From contig OW804099.1 in NCBI GenBank assembly GCA_942159475.1, positions 11,729,146 to 11,793,145 on the forward strand: 64,000 nucleotides of DNA. The letters run 5' to 3'. The stretch is from Sthenelais limicola. Taxonomy: Eukaryota > Annelida > Polychaeta > Phyllodocida > Sigalionidae. Positions 58,398 through 64,000 of the stretch are shown here, one piece after another. Every line of letters starts with the position of its first letter. Within the stretch, counting starts at the first letter, position 1. A program made the position numbers and the translations under genes. The notes under the pieces were generated by a model. That model worked only from the letters and a program-made list of their open reading frames with translations. It was not told the origin of the DNA and made no database searches.

Positions 58398-59129
58398 ATG
58401 GCATTACCAAAAGGTCTATCCTTTACCCACCTCAATGTACAAAGTCTACTAAACAAATTTGACACCCTAAAACTTGAAACTCAAAATTTAAACCCTGCAG
58501 TGTTAGGAATCTCGGAAACATGGCTACATGACAAAGTATCAGAAGACCAAATAAACATCCCAAATTATAACCTAATACGAGTAGACAGAGCATGGAATGA
58601 AACAAACAACCCCCAACCCAAGAGAGGGGGTGGGGTAGCCCTCTATATCAAAGATAGCATTGATTTTACCCTTATCCCAGATCTCAATATCAGCTCAAAG
58701 AACGTGGAATGTATTTGGGCGAGACTCAATTTGAAATTTACGAAGCCCATTTTTATTGCATGTCTCTACAAACCACCAAATGGTTCAGTCGAACAACTGA
58801 CTGACTACCTTACAAACTCCCTATCAACAATATCGAAGGTAAAAAATTATGAAGTATTCATTACAGGGGACTTTAATATAAACTACTTGGAAAACAACAA
58901 AGAGAGAAAACTACTAAAAGAACTAGAATCAGACTTTAATTTAATACAGAAAATAACCAGCCCGACTAGATATCATATAAATAAAGATAAAATACTGGTA
59001 GGTACCCTAATAGATCATGTGTATACCAACTGCGATATCATCTCGCAAGTTGGAGTCCTTGACTCCAATCTGAGCGATCATGAAATGATCTACGTAACAA
59101 GAAAAAAACAAAAGACCAAATTTGAATAA
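58398..59129 (+). pseudogene. LINE ORF2, N-terminal part: APE-type endonuclease
   Basis: Starts MALPKGLSFTHLNVQSLLNK, a typical CR1-like ORF2 opening. Metal- and DNA-binding motifs of the exonuclease-endonuclease-phosphatase fold are present: LNVQSL (Asn), ISETWL (Glu), ACLYKPPNG (Tyr), ITGDFNINYL (Asp, Asn), LIDHVYTN and SDHEMI (Asp-His). It would nick target DNA to prime reverse transcription. TAA at 59127 ends the frame, yet the same frame continues directly into the RT region, so this is one ORF with a single premature stop. Confidence 0.85.
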
Positions 59130-61259
59130 AAAATAAAATGGAGTAGATCCTATAAGAACTTCAATGATGCAGTTTTTCAGCATAAACTCAGAAACGAATT
59201 TGTCTGGGATAACTTCACTAGCCTTATTGACTCTATAGAAGCCTGGCAATTGATCCTTCTCAGAATTAACACCCTCCTAGATAAACTAGCCCCACTCAGG
59301 AAAATCAAAATCAAAGTTAGCAACGATCCCTGGATAACACAAGAAATAATAGACCAAATTAAAGCAAAGAATAGAGCCAGAAAATTAGCAATAGATTCCA
59401 AAACGGACCTAAACTGGCAAAACGCGAAAACTCTAAGGAAATCAACTAACCTATCACTCCTTAATGCCAAAAAAGAATTTATATTGAATGAACTTAATAA
59501 TAACACAAATGACCAGAACAAATTCTGGGAAATAATAAAAGTAGTCTCCCCCTCAAACAAGAAATCTCACACCATAAATCTAACTGATGATGACAATAAC
59601 CCAATAAACCAACAGGATATCCCACATCATGTAAATAGTTTCTTTGTAAACATTGCGTCCAAACTAACAAAAGATTTGAAGCCGGACTGGACCCCAAATA
59701 CCCCCCCAACACTCAGTTCACTCGAAAATATCAACACAAATGTGAATGAAGTTTGGAAACTAGTCAAGAATATAAAAACTAACAAATCCTCCTCCATAGA
59801 TCACCTCCCAAATAGAATTCTTAAACTATCCCTATTAACACTTTGCAAGGAATTCACACACTGTCTTAATTTATCCCTGATCACTTCAATAGTCCCCCCA
59901 GAATGGAAAACAGCCAAAATTGTTCCGCTTTTTAAAGGTGGCAATCCAAACAAGATTAATAACTATAGACCAATAGCCCTACTCCCAACTCCTAGCAAAA
60001 TCATTGAAAAAATCGTACATACAAGAATTTTTGAATACCTTGAAACCTATGAAATACTAAATCCAAAACAGTTTGGTTTCAGACCAGGGAAATCTACAAT
60101 AGAGGCAATAAGCAAATTTACTGATGACATAGCTTGGATGTTAGACAATAATACTGATACTTTAGTCTCATATATCGATTTCAAAAAAGCTTTTGATTTG
60201 GTTAATCATAAGATCTTAATACAAAAATTAGAACATATCGGAATAAAAGGTAATCTCCTAAACTGGTGCAAATCGTATCTCAACAATAGACAGCAACTTG
60301 CTATAGTCAATAACATCACCTCAGACCCAATACCTGTTCGGACAGGAGTACCTCAAGGGTCAATAATTGGGCCCCTATTCTTTATCATCTTCATAAACGA
60401 TCTAGCAAATGAAATTCGAAATTCACACCTGTCACTATACGCAGATGACACCATCTTCTATATACATGGTAAGAAATTAGACGATTTATTCATGCAAATG
60501 CAGACTACTATAGATGATCTACACAAATGGTGCAAAAAGAATCTCTTCATGGTCAATACAGATAAATCAAATTTAATGTTTTTTACTAGGTCATATCTAA
60601 ATAAAAGATTAGCAAAGACCAAAATGATAACCTATGACAACAATAATCTAAAACAGGTAAACACCTACAAGTACCTAGGGCTCACCATTGACGATGGACT
60701 GAATTTCAAGAATCAATTATCCCAACTAATAAAGACAATAGTATACAAAATTCACCAACTCCATAAAATTAGAAAATACATAAACAATACCTCAGCACTG
60801 AAAATCTATAAAACCAAAATCCTCCCCTTTTTTGATTATGGCGACACCCTGATACATAACACACACAAACCCCTACTAGATAAGTTGCAAAGATTGCAAA
60901 ATAGAGCTTTAAAATTAGCACTTAGCTTACCCTATGAAACTCCAACTAACTTAGTACACAGTAGAGCCAAGGTCCCCTTTTTAAAAGATAGAAGAATTGT
61001 ACACCTCAGAACCCTTGCCTACAAGAGAAGTAAAGACGAACATTTTACTAACATACCCAAGAGAGAAACCAGACAGCATGAAGCACCCATTCTAAAAATA
61101 CCCCCATTCAAAACCAAATTTGGTGAAAACACAGTCCAGGTTAAGTGCGCAAGAACATGGAACGAGCTTTCTGCCAAGCAGCGCAACATAGGCACTATAG
61201 AAACTTTTAAGTCAAATCAAAGATTATGGATAAACACACTATACGCACCAATTATATAA
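59130..61259 (+). pseudogene. LINE ORF2, C-terminal part: reverse transcriptase
   Basis: Continues ORF2 in the same frame after the TAA. There is no ATG for a long stretch (a TTG at 59250 is not credible). RT motifs in order: KIVPLFKGG with NNYRPIALLP, QFGFRPGKST, SYIDFKKAFDLVNH (first Asp), RTGVPQGSIIGPLFF, LYADDTIFYI (catalytic YADD), VNTDKSNLMFF and YKYLGLTIDD. The C-terminal domain has KLQRLQNRALKLAL, with no RNase H. This order and the APE endonuclease place it in the CR1/L2/Rex-like group. No lesion besides the internal stop was seen. Confidence 0.88.
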
Positions 61260-61337
61260 TTGCACCATTTAATACTCTTTCACTCACAAAAAACACCCCT
61301 ACTGAGAACACAATATAACAAACCCCTGAGGTAAAAC

Positions 61338-61527
61338 TGCTAACACATGTATTATTAACACAAAATACAAGTGGCAAAGCAAAACCTCCTTTTCCCTCCC
61401 AAATCATAACTTTACTTGTTTTCTTTTTCTTCGCCAAATTATACTTACCACTTTTGTTGTAATAATTTGCATAAAGGAAATATAGCTAACACTCCTAACC
61501 TAGCCTCTAGCTATGAGTGGCACAGCA
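61338..61527 (+). other. Two more copies of the LINE RNA hairpin in the 3' UTR
   Basis: 61338-61381 (UGCU...AGCA, AA/GCAA, CAC/GUG, long loop) and 61484-61527 (GCU/AGC, AA/GCAC, inner stem CACUC/GAGUG). The inner-stem change in the second copy is compensatory. Together with the five upstream copies they bracket ORF2. Confidence 0.65.
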
Positions 61528-61747
61528 ACATCTTCCTCATATGTACTATAAATACCGATACAAATTGTGAATTGAATGAAATGAACTTGTAAATATTATG
61601 TATATATATGAAATCCTGTACAAACGAAATCTGGGGCAAGTGAAAAGCCCTACTGTTGGGACTTGAACTACCCAGTATAAATAAAAGCTTTAAAAAAAAA
61701 TTTTTTTATAAAAACTATTTTATAATAAATATTGTATTTTCTGGGTT

Positions 61748-62756
61748 GTCCCCGAACACAACATACACACAAATATTGCAAAAATACCTGTAAATACCTA
61801 TTATATTGCCATTATCTATATCTGTATTCATCTGATACCCATAGGGGTGTCTTATTTCGGATTAATTTTGATTCTATTATTCATATTTTCACTTTAATTA
61901 CCAATTTACTCATGCTGTTTAAAGGCCCCTGTCCCCGAACACAACACCCCATTTATAAGGTAAAAGCCAAGCAGTAAATGGGAATATAACCAAAGATGTA
62001 TGTGCAGAATTACAGAGAGAAATGATTAGAATAGTTTACTTTTTCATTATCATTCAATTTAATCATTTTTTGGTCATAGCATATTTGTACCCGAACACAA
62101 CACCCCTGTCCCCGAACACAACACCCCACCCTGTCCCCGAACACAACACCCCCTTAATTTAAGGGAAAGAAAGTAGTCATTTGGAATATAACCAAATATT
62201 TATGTTCAGAATTATATACACAATCAAATCGAATACTTTAGTTTTCAATTTTATCATTTTTTCATCATAGCATATTTGTATCCAAACATAACACCCCTGT
62301 CCCCGAACACAACACCCCATCCTGTCCCCGAACACATCACCCCACCCTGTCCCCGAACACAACACCTCCCTTTTCTATGTGAAACTCAGCATTTAATGGC
62401 CATATAACCAATAGTTCATGCATACAATTGCATACACAAATGAATTGTATAGGATTTATTTTTCAATTTTATCTTTTTTCCTAATTGTTTCTATGACTCA
62501 AACACAACACCCCCGTCCCCGAACACAACACCCCCGTCCTCGAACACAACACCCCATCCCCTCCCCGAACACAACAACCCCTTTGTCTAGGGGAAAATAA
62601 GCAGTCAATGGAAATATAACCAATGGGTTATATACAAAATTTAATGCATAAATGAAGGGTTTAGTCGATTTTCCCATTACTTTTTAATTTCATTACTTTT
62701 TGGTCATAATCTCTGTGTCCCCGAACACAACACCCCTGTCCCCGAACACAACACAT
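61748..62756 (+). repeat. ~200-220-bp tandem repeats carrying CCCCGAACACAACACC words
   Basis: Four to five units share AATATAACCAA starts (near 61982, 62183, 62403, 62612) and an A/T-rich body with TTTCATTATCAT-like words. Each ends in two to four CCCCGAACACAACACC(CC)TGT words, about 17 in all. Confidence 0.8.
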
Positions 62757-62759
62757 ACT

Positions 62760-63966
62760 CAGAAGGTGGGTTCTCTGCTAATATATTCAAAGTCAACATA
62801 TAAGATGGGTAAATATCAAATAAATGTGCATAATCACATATGTATTTTCATGAATATTTGAATAAAAATGCACTTTATCACTGTGAGAAGAAAAGGCAGT
62901 CAAACTCAGAATGTCTATGTCTCAACTTTATGGAACCATGAGTATGGTCAAAATTGGAAAAAAATAAAAATTCAAAGTTTTATGTGATATGGGACTATAT
63001 CAAGAACACAAAACCGAAAGCAAAACATTTCCTAGATAGAACCTTTATTGTGGATTTTATCAATTTATGAATAATCTTCATAAGTTATTTGGAGGGATGT
63101 GAATGAAAAGACAGAAAATAATAAAATAAATAAAACAAAATTAAATTAAAAAATAAACTCAGAAGGAGATTCTTACATATGCTTCATGAAGAATTAAAGA
63201 CAAATAACAAATTAATAAGTTTTATAAAACTTTTCATTGAAACAAAAAAGAATTTATGCCAGGGACATGCATTTGGGGACATTTTCTAACATAAAAATAT
63301 TATTTTTTTGCATAAAAAGGAATTTTTATATATATTTCTCAATATGTCCTTATTATAGACTTGGGAAGGTACAAAATACTGTACAATTGGTAATGTGGCA
63401 TGAAATCCGAATAAATTATGGAATTAAAATGGGTGATTTTGGCAAAATGGACATTTTCGGGAGCCCCACCCATAACTATTTTTTTTTAATCCAGATTTAA
63501 TTTTATGCGTGAGATTTTGAAGCTTTAACGTGAGATATTGGCTAAATGCTTGAGACTTGAGAGCCCTGTGTGTGGAGGGGGGGGGGGCAGGTTTAGTTTC
63601 TTGGACCTTTTCCCCAAGACAACATCAGAGTTATTGACTTAATTACTATTTAGCCCAATTTGTATTGGTCTTTTACTGTCAACAGGAAGCATGCAAGAAA
63701 GGTCTTTTACATACACAAGGCATCGTCATTATCTGTCATTGTAAGGCAATACTTTCTGTAAAATCTTGATTGTCAAAACTTAAAGGCAAACGCTATCTAG
63801 TGGAAAATGAAAAATATTTTTTTCTGAAACTTTGGGACCCATTAGATCCGGGATTAGATTCTTGGAGTGTCTCTAGTAAAAAAAACTCCTAAACGTGCCA
63901 AATACATAAATATATATATTCTACTAGACTAGCTCATACAATTTCGCATTTCTTGGTCATAGTTTC
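62760..63966. other. No gene recognised
   Basis: A/T-rich. Contains the right inverted end of the host element (63440-63466) and a G-run at 63577-63588. Confidence 0.4.
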
Positions 63967-64000
63967 TGGGCCGAGTTGGTCTGATTCACTGGGCCGACTT
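63967..64000. repeat. Phrase cluster GTCGGCCCA, inverted right copy (runs off the window)
   Basis: CTGGGCCGAGTTGG and CTGGGCCGACTT are reverse complements of the words at 53828-53952. The cluster continues beyond the edge. Confidence 0.5.

Larger units (their letters stand above)
54964..61700 (+). mobile_element. Near-full-length CR1/L2-like LINE with RRM-NADAR, SGNH and EN-RT ORFs
   Basis: The 5' end is placed just after a CCCCGAACACAACAC word, near the YY1-like CAAGATGGCGG at 54973. Order: ORF1 (54977-56308), its NADAR continuation (56296-56916), SGNH ORF (56939-57601), a 796-nt hairpin-bearing spacer, ORF2 EN-RT (58398-61259) and a 440-nt 3' UTR with AATAAA at 61680 and an A-run at 61692. 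The 3' UTR ends in a hairpin (CTGGG...CCCAG, 61631-61675). Target-site duplications were not resolved. Three point-like lesions inactivate it, but the overall integrity suggests a fairly recent insertion. Confidence 0.8.
54366..63475. mobile_element. Element with GGGGCTCCCGAAAATGTCC inverted ends, hosting the LINE
   Basis: 54379-54405 and 63440-63466 are inverted copies (20 of 20 identical over the core, then TTTCAAA against TTTTGCC). Just inside are CCCCGAACACAACA words: one inverted at 54572, one direct at 54947, and about 17 in 61748-62756. Without the LINE the element would be about 2.4 kb and non-autonomous. No transposase was seen. Confidence 0.5.

Overview
The window is nuclear DNA of an animal, most likely a marine invertebrate. 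The evidence is multi-finger C2H2 genes with introns, GT/AG splice sites, metazoan non-LTR retrotransposons, MITEs and long minisatellites, and no bacterial gene structure. An element built on a GAGTGAGTGAG...TTTACGCC start recalls molluscan short repeats, and the CxxCDYRxA finger subtype also occurs in amphioxus-like genomes. The phylum cannot be settled from this sequence alone.

Four paralogous zinc-finger genes dominate: ZNF-1 (+, 5.4-8.4 kb), ZNF-2 (-, 15.1-19.5 kb), ZNF-3 (+, 33.4-36.7 kb) and ZNF-4 (-, 42.8-45.7 kb), arranged as two convergent pairs. Each has one large 3' coding exon behind a tttgcag acceptor. Each protein starts with a tandem low-complexity repeat followed by 17 to 36 C2H2 fingers. 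Two homologous divergent promoter/first-exon blocks lie at 2.5-2.9 kb and 22.7-22.9 kb, with splice donors facing both ways. They imply the order [ZNF-0 off the left edge] <- P1 -> ZNF-1 ... ZNF-2 <- P2 -> ZNF-3. The N-terminal 96-bp repeat is itself a zinc-finger fossil: its CxxC half and its HxxxH-TGE half lie in different frames.

The right part (53.8-64 kb) is a nest of mobile DNA. A near-complete CR1/L2-like LINE (about 54.96-61.70 kb) sits inside an element with GGGGCTCCCGAAAATGTCC inverted ends, which in turn sits inside a region flanked by inverted GTCGGCCCA clusters. The LINE encodes a coiled-coil/RRM ORF1 whose C-terminus carries a NADAR (YbiA-type ADP-ribose) domain, a separate SGNH-hydrolase ORF, and an endonuclease-reverse transcriptase ORF2. 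Seven copies of a covarying RNA hairpin flank ORF2. Three discrete lesions (an early TAG, a 13-nt tandem expansion and one TAA in ORF2) make this copy inactive as read.

The remainder is intergenic DNA made of MITEs, fold-back elements (a 4.06-kb one with about 790-bp arms at 48.9-53.0 kb), minisatellites (29-bp unit at 24.7-26.3 kb; 64/49-bp unit derived from the end of ZNF-1), LINE 3' fragments, and several elements each built around its own private 10-18 nt phrase. All coordinates were read by eye. Repeat boundaries are good to a few tens of bases.
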